The position numbers and the translations under genes are program-made. The notes below the pieces were generated by a model. That model made no database searches, was not told the origin of the DNA, and saw nothing but the letters and a program-made list of their open reading frames with translations. This document shows, piece by piece, positions 1 through 7,691 of a stretch of 64,000 nt of DNA. Within the stretch, counting starts at the first letter, position 1, and every line of letters starts with the position of its first letter. The DNA is from Rhodospirillaceae bacterium (GTDB lineage: Bacteria; Pseudomonadota; Alphaproteobacteria; GCA-2731375): positions 27,290 through 91,289 of the forward strand of contig JABJKS010000001.1 in assembly GCA_018660265.1 (NCBI GenBank). Reading direction: 5' to 3'.

Positions 1-114
1 TGTGGCAATTTCATCACCACGGCTGGCGCGATGTTCAAAGGCCGCCAAGTTGGTTTCTTCAGGCAGAAACGTGACCGTTTCATGCACCAAGCCGCTGATC
101 GCCAACACGGTCAT
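1..114 (-). CDS. Partial CDS, N-terminus of a probable M81 (MlrC-like) metallopeptidase
   Basis: Only the first 38 codons lie in the window; the gene runs off the left edge. Its ATG (114-112) overlaps the nadK TGA as ATGA, so it is translationally coupled to nadK and transcribed with it. The peptide begins [20 protein letters not shown] and continues to a Phe-Glu-His and an Arg-Gly-Asp-Glu-Ile stretch. MlrC/M81 proteins (microcystinase C relatives, DUF1485) typically start with a short beta strand, then a Gly-x-x-His-Glu-Thr-x-Thr-Phe motif, then a Leu-x-x-Phe segment and a Gly-Asp-Glu, and this peptide fits that pattern. The asparagine usual after HET is a valine here. Family assignment rests on this short match, so it is moderate; that a coupled gene starts here is much surer. 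Confidence 0.55.
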   Translation of the reverse strand, partial: MTVLAISGLVHETVTFLPEETNLAAFEHRASRGDEIAT

Positions 115-878
115 GGAATAAACTGCTCGTTCAAAATTCGTTCTTCCAGGTTGTGCTCCGGGTCGAACAAAAGATAAAGCTGGGCCGCCAGATTTTCGAC
201 CACGTCTATGGCGCGGACATCACGAATTTCCTGATTGTCCGCAACCACTGAGACGGGACGCCATTCGGGCTCCAACACATCGAAATGGACATGGGCGGTG
301 CTGGGCAGCAGGGCGCCGCGCCAACGCCGTGGTCGGAAGGCCGAAATGGGCGTCAGGGCCAGAATTTCGGCCTCGAGGGGTAAAATGGGGCCGTGGGCGG
401 ACAGATTATAGGCCGTGGACCCGGCTGGGGTGGCCACCAGGACGCCATCGCAGACCAATTCATCCAGGCGAACATTGCCATCTATGGATATGCGGATTTT
501 CGCAGCCTGACGGGTTTCCCGAAAAACCGAAACTTCGTTGATGGCCATTGCCTCATGTTCAAGGCCACTGCCATCGATCGCCGTCATCGCAAGGGGGTGT
601 AGGGTTGCCATTTGCGCCGCCTCAATGCGCGCGGGCAAATCATCTTCGGAAAATCTGTTCATTAAAAAGCCGACAGTGCCCTGGTTCATGCCATAGATCG
701 GCAAGTCCATATGACGGGTGTCGTGCAGCACGCTTAACATAAAACCATCGCCGCCCAGAACCACGATGACCTCTGCATTTTCCGGGCCGACGTCGTCATA
801 GCGGTCGCGAAGCTTTACCAGGGCGGCATTTGCCTGAGGTGTTTCGCTGGCCATAAAAGTTATTTTATTGCGGTTCAT
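111..878 (-). CDS. nadK: NAD kinase
   Basis: Cytosolic ATP-NAD kinase making NADP+ from NAD+. The 255-residue length is usual for short proteobacterial NadK. Family motifs are in order: GGDG at about residues 42-45 (LGGDGFML), a GTVGFLMN segment near 68-74, an Asn-Glu pair at about 114-115 (AINEVSVFR), and the [21 protein letters not shown] block at about 144-163 that shapes the NAD site. The start at 878 (MNRNKITF) has a purine-rich GAGAGG about a dozen bases upstream. The stop overlaps the ATG of a downstream gene (ATGA), indicating a two-gene or longer operon on the minus strand. Nothing looks damaged. Assignment is secure. Confidence 0.95.
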   Translation of the reverse strand: MNRNKITFMASETPQANAALVKLRDRYDDVGPENAEVIVVLGGDGFMLSVLHDTRHMDLPIYGMNQGTVGFLMNRFSEDDLPARIEAAQMATLHPLAMTAIDGSGLEHEAMAINEVSVFRETRQAAKIRISIDGNVRLDELVCDGVLVATPAGSTAYNLSAHGPILPLEAEILALTPISAFRPRRWRGALLPSTAHVHFDVLEPEWRPVSVVADNQEIRDVRAIDVVENLAAQLYLLFDPEHNLEERILNEQFIP

Positions 879-1018
879 CCGCTATCCATCGCCTCTCATC
901 TTCGTCATCATCCTATGGGCGCACTATATAACCTGTCATTGCAATTTTGTATTCGTTGGCCAAGACATAGCGCTGGGGACATAATGACAGATAACCGCCT
1001 TTCCATAGGGAAGAATTA

Positions 1019-1537
1019 ATGCCGTCACAAATACATAAGATAAATTCTCTGTCCGCTCTTATAGCGGTTGTCCTGTTTTTGGCCCTCGCCACCGCGCCAA
1101 CGATCGTCAGAGCCGCTGATGCGACGCAGGATCGTCACAGCGGATATTATTATCCTTCAATTAGCAGCACGGAAGTTTATCGCGCCCGGGCACCGGTGAT
1201 GAATACGGCCCATCGGGAAATGCGCATTGGCTTCATCGTCGCGCAAACCAACGGGCAGATCCAAAGGAACTACCCCCCACGCTATGCCATCTTCGCCAAA
1301 GGCGCGGAAGCGGAAAAGCTCATAATTGTCGGTTTGGACGGAAACAGTTTTGCCACTCTGCACAGGGCGCGCGCTGTTATGGCGCAGTTGACCGCGGCGG
1401 CGCGTGGTAGCGCCCTGTTTCGAAATATGGCCGTCGAAGACCTGTTTACATTCTTTGATTTGGCAAAAATGCTTGGCTTCAGCCAAATCACCATCAGTGA
1501 CGGGAAGTCCTATGCCCACAAGGTGACGCTTGAATAA
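1019..1537 (+). CDS. Secreted/periplasmic hypothetical protein
   Basis: 172-residue protein of unknown function. Residues 1-32 form a clear Sec signal peptide: a basic start, a long Leu/Val/Ala core, and an Ala-x-Ala-like site around VRA-AD. The mature part has a conserved-looking alpha/beta pattern, with a segment RIGFIVAQTNGQIQRNYPPRYAIFA giving the feel of a beta strand followed by a Pro-rich turn, a LIIVGLDG strand, and two helices. There are no cysteines and no recognisable catalytic motif. The start is preceded by AGGGAAGAA. It is divergent from nadK and convergent with the Sel1/ankyrin gene, ending 9 bp from it. Base composition and codon use match the neighbours, so it is probably a real gene. 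Confidence 0.75.
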   Translation: MPSQIHKINSLSALIAVVLFLALATAPTIVRAADATQDRHSGYYYPSISSTEVYRARAPVMNTAHREMRIGFIVAQTNGQIQRNYPPRYAIFAKGAEAEKLIIVGLDGNSFATLHRARAVMAQLTAAARGSALFRNMAVEDLFTFFDLAKMLGFSQITISDGKSYAHKVTLE

Positions 1538-1546
1538 GCAGTATTT

Positions 1547-3028
1547 TCAGCGCCGATTTATGATGAACCAACGCAGCCCGACAAACAGCAGGACAATAAA
1601 AAGGGTCAGCAATATATAGATGACATAGTCCGGCAGACCAGCATCGTCCCCGGCCCGTGACTTTCGGGTGGCCTCATCGGTGGATGAGGGCGGCAGACCG
1701 GCCAATATTTTGCCGAATTCTTTTTCCAATAAAGCCTTGCTGGCGTAACCCTTTTCAATCCTGCCGTCCGTGCCAAAACGGATCATCTGGGTATCCTGAT
1801 CCAGAATTATTCCCTCTTTCGAGCCGACACCTTCCACAACGGCCAGGGCGCCGACCTTATCATTGTCGCCGGCGAGAATAACAAAGACCTCCCCGCGCCG
1901 GCGGATGGTTTTTTTCGGTCCCGCACGCAGCAATGCCGCGATACCGCGTTCGTTTTGCGCCAATGCCCGCTGTAGGGCATCGATACCACGATCATCGGCG
2001 GCGGAAATATTGGCACCGTTTTCGATGAGGGATTTGACGATTCCCTCATGGCCATTCCAGGCGGCCCGGATCAAAGGGGTCAAACCCTTATTATCGCGTA
2101 CATCCACCAGTGCGGCTTCTTCCAGCAAAGTATCAACAATTTTGGAATAACCGTTGATGGCTGACCAGGTCAGTGCCGTTCTGCCCTGATTATCGGCGGC
2201 ATCGATTTCAACACCGGCCTTCAGCAATTCGCCCACAATGGCATGATGGCCGCGCCAGGCCGCCGCGATGACGGAGGTTCGGCCCAATGCATTAATGGCG
2301 TTGGCGTCCACGCCGTCTCTTAACAGGCTCTGTACTTTGCCAATGTCACCTTCGGCTGCGGCGACCAGAAGGGCCTGCTCCTGCGCCCGTTGCAGGATCA
2401 GGTCCAGTGCCGGCATGCGGGCTCTTATGACACGGGCTCGTTTGCGGGCCTGTTCCAATTGGCTATGATCAAGATGTTTTGCCAGCATCGCCTTGGCCAG
2501 GGACGCACCGCGATTTTGGATGCCGGCGGCGACGTAATACAGGGCCTGGGCTTCCACTCTGTTTTCTGCCGTGCCCAGACCCGCCAAATGGAATTCCGCC
2601 AGGCGCAGCATGGCAGGCACATTGCCTTGTTCGGCGGCAAGGCGAAACCCTGCCAGGGCCCGGCGATAATTCCGCTTGATCCCACGGCCCTCGGCCAGGG
2701 CCCGGGCCAGATTGTAGTGGGCCATGATGAAACCCTGATCCGCCGCCCTTTCATAACGTGCGACCGCCTTTTTCGCAGCCCTGATGTATCGGTGGTCGTG
2801 GGCCACCGATTGGCCCAGGTCTTCGCGAACAATTCGCGGGTCGTGTTGCCGGACGGCACGAATGGCGGCGGAGGCGGCGGGGGTAACGGCCTTGTCCAAA
2901 TAAGGAACGCTTAGATGAACAGCACGCTGGCTCTCCTTCGCCCATGCGCCTGCCGCCAATCCAGTGTGCGCAAGGGCCAGCAGACAGAAAGCCACGACAC
3001 GTGCCCACAAATGAGGCCGCAGCTTCAT
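1547..3028 (-). CDS. Sel1-repeat and ankyrin-repeat protein with C-terminal membrane anchor
   Basis: 493 residues, probably an envelope protein that binds other proteins. An N-terminal signal peptide (about 1-30, ending AWA-KE) is followed by Sel1-like repeats at about 90-200 (for example AHYNLARALAEGRGIKRNYR). Four to five ankyrin repeats lie at about 215-370, each with the GRTxLxxAAxxGH pattern and the Asp-x-Gly turns. A beta-rich segment at about 375-440 is unassigned. The last 30 residues contain one hydrophobic helix (YVIYILLTLFIVLLFVGL) followed by Arg residues, suggesting a single C-terminal transmembrane anchor with the repeats facing the periplasm. The combination of Sel1 and ankyrin repeats in one secreted protein is uncommon but known in alphaproteobacteria. 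No catalytic function is implied. Confidence 0.85.
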   Translation of the reverse strand: MKLRPHLWARVVAFCLLALAHTGLAAGAWAKESQRAVHLSVPYLDKAVTPAASAAIRAVRQHDPRIVREDLGQSVAHDHRYIRAAKKAVARYERAADQGFIMAHYNLARALAEGRGIKRNYRRALAGFRLAAEQGNVPAMLRLAEFHLAGLGTAENRVEAQALYYVAAGIQNRGASLAKAMLAKHLDHSQLEQARKRARVIRARMPALDLILQRAQEQALLVAAAEGDIGKVQSLLRDGVDANAINALGRTSVIAAAWRGHHAIVGELLKAGVEIDAADNQGRTALTWSAINGYSKIVDTLLEEAALVDVRDNKGLTPLIRAAWNGHEGIVKSLIENGANISAADDRGIDALQRALAQNERGIAALLRAGPKKTIRRRGEVFVILAGDNDKVGALAVVEGVGSKEGIILDQDTQMIRFGTDGRIEKGYASKALLEKEFGKILAGLPPSSTDEATRKSRAGDDAGLPDYVIYILLTLFIVLLFVGLRWFIINRR

Positions 3029-3070
3029 TCTTTGTCAGGTGGTGTTTCGAATGGGGCCACCACGTCCAGA

Positions 3071-4060
3071 TCAGCCGCCCGTTACGCTCATGTGACGGGC
3101 CACGGCGGGGCTATCGGCATCCCGGTCAATGATGAAATCATGACCCTTTGGTTTGCGGTCGATGGCCTCAAGGATGGCTTGTTTCAAGGCATCGTCATCG
3201 GCGTTTTCACGCAAGGTTGCGCGCAGGTCGGCCGCGTCATCCTGGCCCAGGCACATGAAAAGGGTGCCTGTGCAGGTCAGGCGTACGCGATTGCACGATT
3301 CACAGAAATTATGGCTCAGCGGTGTGATGAAGCCCAAACGCCGCCCGGTTTCCTTCACCGTGACATAAGACGCCGGGCCACCGGTTTGGTGATCACTGGG
3401 CAACAAGTTCCATTTTTCCGAAAGGGTCTGTCTAACATCGGACAAGGCCAAATGCTGATCTGCCCGATTTTGCCCAATGTCGCCCATGGGCATGGCCTCA
3501 ATCAAGGTCATGTCGAGACCCTTTTCGCCGCACCAGGTGAGCATATGATCAAACTCATCCTCGTTGAAATCACGCAGGGCCACGGCATTAATTTTTACCG
3601 CCAACCCGGCATCCCGGGCCGCGTCAATACCAGCCATGACGCGGTCGAATTTTCCCCATCTGGTAATGGCAAGGAATTTGTCGGGGTTCAAGGTATCCAA
3701 CGAGACGTTGATGCGCCGCACACCGCAGGCATAGAGATCGACCGCATGACGGGCCAATTGCGAACCGTTGGTGGTCACCGTCAATTCATCCAGGGCGCCG
3801 CTGTCCAGATGCCGGCCCAATTGTTGGAACAACCACATCACATTACGCCGGACCAGGGGTTCGCCACCGGTGATACGCAGCTTGCGGACGCCCAGTTCGA
3901 CGAAGCTGCGGCATAATCGATCCAATTCCTCCAGACTGAGAACTTGGTTCTTGGGCAAAAAGCTCATGTCTTCCGACATGCAATAGGCGCAGCGAAAATC
4001 GCATCGGTCGGTGACCGAAACGCGCAGGTAATCAACGGTGCGCCCAAAGGGATCAATCAT
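3071..4060 (-). CDS. moaA: GTP 3',8-cyclase MoaA (molybdenum cofactor biosynthesis)
   Basis: Radical SAM enzyme that converts GTP to 3',8-cyclo-7,8-dihydro-GTP, the first step of molybdopterin synthesis. The N-terminal [4Fe-4S]/SAM motif CxxxCxxC is present (C20, C24, C27 in [10 protein letters not shown]). A GGEPLVRR motif follows near residue 63, and the C-terminal cluster cysteines are [13 protein letters not shown]. The protein ends in the essential Gly-Gly (MSVTGG). About 329 residues, the normal length. An ATG at 4066 is also possible, but GAGAGG lies only 2 bases before it and 8 bases before the ATG at 4060, so 4060 is preferred. No other moa gene is adjacent. The gap 4061-4328 shows no gene that I can support. 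Confidence 0.96.
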   Translation of the reverse strand: MIDPFGRTVDYLRVSVTDRCDFRCAYCMSEDMSFLPKNQVLSLEELDRLCRSFVELGVRKLRITGGEPLVRRNVMWLFQQLGRHLDSGALDELTVTTNGSQLARHAVDLYACGVRRINVSLDTLNPDKFLAITRWGKFDRVMAGIDAARDAGLAVKINAVALRDFNEDEFDHMLTWCGEKGLDMTLIEAMPMGDIGQNRADQHLALSDVRQTLSEKWNLLPSDHQTGGPASYVTVKETGRRLGFITPLSHNFCESCNRVRLTCTGTLFMCLGQDDAADLRATLRENADDDALKQAILEAIDRKPKGHDFIIDRDADSPAVARHMSVTGG

Positions 4061-4328
4061 GTCCATAGCCTCTCAATTATGCCGGAACACCGCTGCTAAT
4101 GAAGCGCAGGGTATTGTCTCAGGGCATCGTGTCACGGCAGCGTTTCCGGGGCACAGACTATCAGTAACATGGCCCCTTCGACCACCATAATGTTCCATCA
4201 TAATATAATGTTGGAATGGACGATGTCCCGCGGCAAAATGACCGTAACAAAACAGCCGGCTTGGAACGGGGCCTTCGATATGGGCGCGAAATCCGCCCGC
4301 AGGTGAGAGGGGTTGCGGGTATGTGGTC

Positions 4329-5471
4329 TTAGTTCCGAATTTCCCGGACCGCGTTCAGATAGCGCCGGTCCCGCTGCCATTTCCGTAGCACCAGGAATGC
4401 GGATTCCCGGGTAATGGATTCGTAAAATTTCGTCAATCGAACCACTTCGTCCTTGGACAGCCTATTATCACTTCCCCGCGCCTTGCGGGTCAGCTGATAG
4501 ATTTGTAAAAAGACCGAACGTTCCAGGCCGACCGCGCGGCTCGCAATACCCAGGGCTTCACCGCCTTGTTCATAGATGATGCGGCGGGCCAATACGGGGC
4601 GGATACCGAGCATCCTGGAAAAGGAAAACTCAAAAATCGAAACCTGCCCCTGGTTCAATGATTTAAGGGCAAAATCGATGGACAGACCCCCGCCGTCATG
4701 CAGACGGTCCACCAATCTTTCCGCCGCAACGCCGCTATCTTCCTCGCCACCCTGCATAACGTCGGAAACCGTCGCCGACATCTGATCGTCAAGGTCGTCA
4801 ATATCGACGTCATAATTCTCAACAATATAATTCCGCACGGCGGCAGAGACCCAGTAATACATTCGTTCCGCCAGTTCGGTAGGCAGATCCGGGCGTCGAA
4901 CCAATGGCTTTTGAAAAGCGTCGATACGTTTAGATTCATCCGCCAGATATTCCAGAACGTCGGCCGAAATACGGGCATCCTGATTGTTGAGCAATGTCAC
5001 GATAACGTCGTCCGTCCCGGTCTCAACCAGGGCAGCAGATACCTCTTCGGAGACGTCTTTGCGTATAGCGACGGCTAATTGATGTTGCATGGTGCGATGG
5101 CGGACGACCTCGACCAGATCGGCATCACGCAGAACCGGGCTGGTAGACAGAATTCTGTAGGCTACCTGCACGTCGTCATTGGCCAGCATTCGGATCAGAT
5201 CATAAGGGGCATCACCATTTTCACTTAATCGATTGGCTAAGTTGACGCGCACCGCCATTTCCACATCAAGGCTTAGGCGCTGCAGAATTTCGATCATCAA
5301 ATCCCGCTCATGGCTCTGTAATTCATCGGCCCTGCGTTCAAACAGATCGCCGATGGCGTCATAGAGTGTTTCCCGGCCTTCTTTGGATTTCTCATGCGCG
5401 AGTTTGAATAATTCCCGTACTTCGGAATCCTTCACCGGCTGCTGCATCGCTTTTGCGAGAATGCCACTCAT
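4329..5471 (-). CDS. DUF2336 domain-containing protein
   Basis: 380-residue cytosolic protein. Its alpha-helical, HEAT-like N-terminal half (ERRADELQSHERDLMIEILQRLSLDVEMAVRVNLANRLS, then LANDDVQVAYRILSTSPVLRDADLVEVV) matches what I remember of DUF2336, a family found almost only in alphaproteobacteria and often next to regulatory genes. The C-terminal part (about 190-380) is also helical, with no signal peptide or membrane helix. Function is unknown; the repeat structure suggests a scaffold. The start at 5471 is preceded by AGAAAGAA. It is divergent from the small gene at 5764. Family name fairly sure, function unassigned. Confidence 0.8.
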   Translation of the reverse strand: MSGILAKAMQQPVKDSEVRELFKLAHEKSKEGRETLYDAIGDLFERRADELQSHERDLMIEILQRLSLDVEMAVRVNLANRLSENGDAPYDLIRMLANDDVQVAYRILSTSPVLRDADLVEVVRHRTMQHQLAVAIRKDVSEEVSAALVETGTDDVIVTLLNNQDARISADVLEYLADESKRIDAFQKPLVRRPDLPTELAERMYYWVSAAVRNYIVENYDVDIDDLDDQMSATVSDVMQGGEEDSGVAAERLVDRLHDGGGLSIDFALKSLNQGQVSIFEFSFSRMLGIRPVLARRIIYEQGGEALGIASRAVGLERSVFLQIYQLTRKARGSDNRLSKDEVVRLTKFYESITRESAFLVLRKWQRDRRYLNAVREIRN

Positions 5472-5763
5472 ATCAAATTCTTTCTGATTTCTTGGCCGTT
5501 TTCATTACATAACTTGTGAAAACTACCAAATTCCTAGCACTATTGAGCTTAACGCCTGATACCTTAATGAAAGGTAAAAATGTGCGGGTTTGCGGCAATT
5601 TCGAACGGTTTTCCTGCGGTTTTCCAACGGATTTCCAACGATTTGCAAGACGTCTGTGCAAACGTCTTGTCGGCAATTAGCTTGAAATGACCGCAGTGGA
5701 CTCCACCTCGAAGCCTAAAACCGCTAGTCTGCGTTCTATCCAGGGCACAGAAGAAAAAAAGCG

Positions 5764-6111
5764 ATGACCGATCAAACTCCACTTGAAGGCTATGATGATG
5801 ACATTCGCAAGGCCGCGGACGATTTAATTGCGCGTCACGGTTCCGAAGTTGAAAATGCGACCACTGAAAAAATGATCGAAGTCCTCGATACCGGTGCCAT
5901 GGAAGACGTGATTTATTGGTTGAAAGTTCGCCAATGTGTCCGCCAGACCAGTGGCCAGGATCGATATATTCGTCGCCTGCCGGATAAAATTGTCTGGGCC
6001 CTGGAACAGGCGGTGGAACAGGGGCGCAATCAACTGGCGCGTTTATTGGGCGGACTATACAGCGAAGCAAAGGCCGATGAAGATCGACTGCGGCGGGAAC
6101 GCCGCGGTTAG
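5764..6111 (+). CDS. Conserved hypothetical protein, 115 aa
   Basis: Small acidic, fully helical cytosolic protein of unknown function (MTDQTPLEGYDDDIRKAADD to LRRERRG). It has no cysteine pair, signal peptide or membrane helix; the C-terminus is a charged helix rich in Arg/Glu. The ATG has AGAAGAAAAAAAG immediately upstream. The 292 bp to the divergent DUF2336 gene holds an imperfectly repeated TTTCCAACGATT-type stretch and a hairpin (CAAGACGT 5646-5653 pairing with ACGTCTTG 5662-5669) without a T run; this may be regulatory. Codon use fits the genome, and the reading frame is well supported by base composition. Confidence 0.7.
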   Translation: MTDQTPLEGYDDDIRKAADDLIARHGSEVENATTEKMIEVLDTGAMEDVIYWLKVRQCVRQTSGQDRYIRRLPDKIVWALEQAVEQGRNQLARLLGGLYSEAKADEDRLRRERRG

Positions 6112-6264
6112 TGGACGGACTAGTAAGGCCCGTAAAAATTTCTACTTAAAAAATGTTAGGCAATCAGGGCGTAATTCCCAGGAAATGAAAAGATTTCTGG
6201 TGGAATTGATCTATGTCAATGCCCCGGCGACCTTCTGAACATATTCTCTTCACAGATCAGCTGC

Positions 6265-6457
6265 TTATAAGTTGTCCTCCAAACCGGAATTCGAGCGCCG
6301 GTAAATTACAACGGAGCAGTAGATGGAAATCGCAAGATTGCCATCGAGAGTCCCCTGGCGCTGCAATCCCCTGCAAGCGCCCGAGGGCTGCGGCCCCCCA
6401 TCCGCAGCCCTCAACAATAGGAATGGTCGCGTCGAATACGACGCGGCCATTTCTTCG
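6265..6457 (+). ncRNA. Candidate structured small RNA or long structured leader
   Basis: The 6112-6532 gap (about 420 bp) holds no credible protein gene but has three consecutive foldable segments. GTTGT 6271-6275 pairs with ACAAC 6308-6312 around ACCGG 6283-6287 / CCGGT 6298-6302. GAGGGCTGCGG 6383-6393 pairs perfectly with CCGCAGCCCTC 6402-6412. AATGGTCGCGTCG 6422-6434 pairs with CGACGCGGCCATT 6439-6451 with one G-T wobble, followed by a pyrimidine-rich tail. It sits upstream of cobB on the same strand. It does not match any RNA family I can recall (not SRP RNA, tmRNA or RNase P). It could equally be two terminators and an untranslated leader. Confidence 0.3.
6422..6457 (+). terminator. Possible rho-independent terminator
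   Basis: A 13 bp stem (6422-6434 with 6439-6451, one wobble pair) closes a 4-base AATA loop and is followed by TTCTTCGTTT. It may end transcription from 5764 or end the candidate small RNA, isolating cobB from upstream. The T run is interrupted, so termination strength is uncertain. Confidence 0.4.
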
Positions 6458-6538
6458 TTTGGGCGGGTCGTCTTGATTTTTGCCCTACTTGCCCTGCTTA
6501 TACAGGTCTCGTAAGCTCATTATTGCGGGAGAATGACG

Positions 6539-7303
6539 ATGGCTTTTGCGGATCAGGAAGACGTCAAACGTTTAAGGGAACTTATTGCGGGCGCTGAGAG
6601 CGTGGTGATATTCACAGGTGCCGGCATCTCCACCGAATCCGGTATTCCTGATTTTCGTAGCCCAGGCGGTCTGTGGACCAAATACCAACCCATAGATTTT
6701 CGTGATTTTATGGCGTCGGAAGAGATGCGTCGGGAATCCTGGCGGCGTAAGTTTGCCATGGATGCAACCATGAATGCGGCGGAACCCAATAGGGGCCATC
6801 GCGCCGTCGCCCAGCTGGTGGAGACGGGCAAAGCCTCGGCCGTGATCACGCAAAATATCGATGGTCTGCACCAAGTTTCAGGCATTCCCGATCTGCAGGT
6901 GATTGAACTGCATGGCAACGCAACCTATGCCAAATGCCTGGGCTGTGGGGCGCGGCACGAGCTGGCCCCCATCAAGGAAGCCTTCCTGGCGGATGAGACC
7001 ATGCCCATATGCCAATCCTGCGGCAGCGAATACATGAAGACGGCAACTATTTCCTTCGGCCAGTCCATGCCCGAGGATCAAATGACCAGGGCACAGCGGG
7101 AAACCCTGGCCTGTGATCTGTTTATCGCTATCGGATCGTCCCTGGTGGTCTATCCTGCGGCCGGCTTCCCGGTGATGGCAAAACAAAATGGTGCAGGTAT
7201 GGTAATTTTGAACAGGGAGCCGACGGACCTGGATACTCATGCGGACCTCGTTATCAATGGCGAGATTGGCCCTACTTTGGGTGACGCAGTCGCAGTGAAC
7301 TGA
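6539..7303 (+). CDS. cobB: SIR2-family NAD-dependent protein deacylase
   Basis: NAD+-consuming lysine deacetylase/deacylase (sirtuin). Motifs in order: GAGIS and GIPDFRS for NAD binding (near residues 24-44), TQNIDGLH (about 106-113), the catalytic HG (ELHGNATYAKC), two zinc CxxC pairs (CLGCG and CQSCG), then GSSLVVYPAA and a C-terminal Asn-Arg-Glu. About 254 residues, the standard size. ATGs at 6533 and 6539 are both possible; GGGAGA abuts the first and is 6 bases from the second, so 6539 is preferred. The Ala-Tyr-x-x-Arg signature of desuccinylating sirtuins is not seen in the usual place, so general deacetylase is the safer call. The stop is 3 bp from the end of an opposite-strand remnant. 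Confidence 0.92.
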   Translation: MAFADQEDVKRLRELIAGAESVVIFTGAGISTESGIPDFRSPGGLWTKYQPIDFRDFMASEEMRRESWRRKFAMDATMNAAEPNRGHRAVAQLVETGKASAVITQNIDGLHQVSGIPDLQVIELHGNATYAKCLGCGARHELAPIKEAFLADETMPICQSCGSEYMKTATISFGQSMPEDQMTRAQRETLACDLFIAIGSSLVVYPAAGFPVMAKQNGAGMVILNREPTDLDTHADLVINGEIGPTLGDAVAVN

Positions 7304-7306
7304 AGA

Positions 7307-7487
7307 TTACAGACCTGTAACTTCAACCGTGGTGCTGCCTGATTTCGCAGTGGCCTCGCGATTCCCAACCATGATATCCTGTACCAGCGGGTGCAGATGA
7401 TCCCCCATTTCCTGAGCCCCGGCACAACGATGTAAAATTGGGCCTTGTATAAGGATTACAAATTTTGCGTACGCCAAGCGTACCGAT
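7307..7487 (-). pseudogene. Probable 3' remnant of a degraded gene
   Basis: On the minus strand a frame open from a TAG near 7488 to a TAA at 7309-7307 encodes a peptide containing GAQEMGDHLHPLVQDIMVG and ending STTVEVTGL. It has gene-like composition but no start near its upstream end, so it looks like the C-terminal tail of a lost gene convergent with cobB. I do not recognise the family. The rest of the gap (7488-7691) is AT-rich and shows no gene; it presumably carries the promoter of the kinase at 7692. Confidence 0.3.
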
Positions 7488-7691
7488 TTCTAAGAAACGG
7501 CGCGCTAATTCACGATCTTGTCTAATTTGCAATTGTGGTGTTACATACCATGAACGGCGTGGCAAAAGGTCGTCTAGAGGTAATATTAGCAATCTCTTAA
7601 TTAATGTTTGACATTAAGCAATTCCATGAAGTTACCTATTGTAATGGTCTGAGATGTCTGATCGCGGTCGGAAGCCGGGGAAAAATATTGA

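Noticed and set aside
2915..3916. 333-codon open frame on the plus strand opposite moaA
   Set aside because: It lies antisense to a clear MoaA with all its motifs; its translation has no domain pattern and is the usual shadow of a GC-rich gene.
4198..4380. 60-codon frame at the end of the DUF2336 gene
   Set aside because: It overlaps the DUF2336 3' end in another frame, has no ribosome site, and its peptide is low-complexity.
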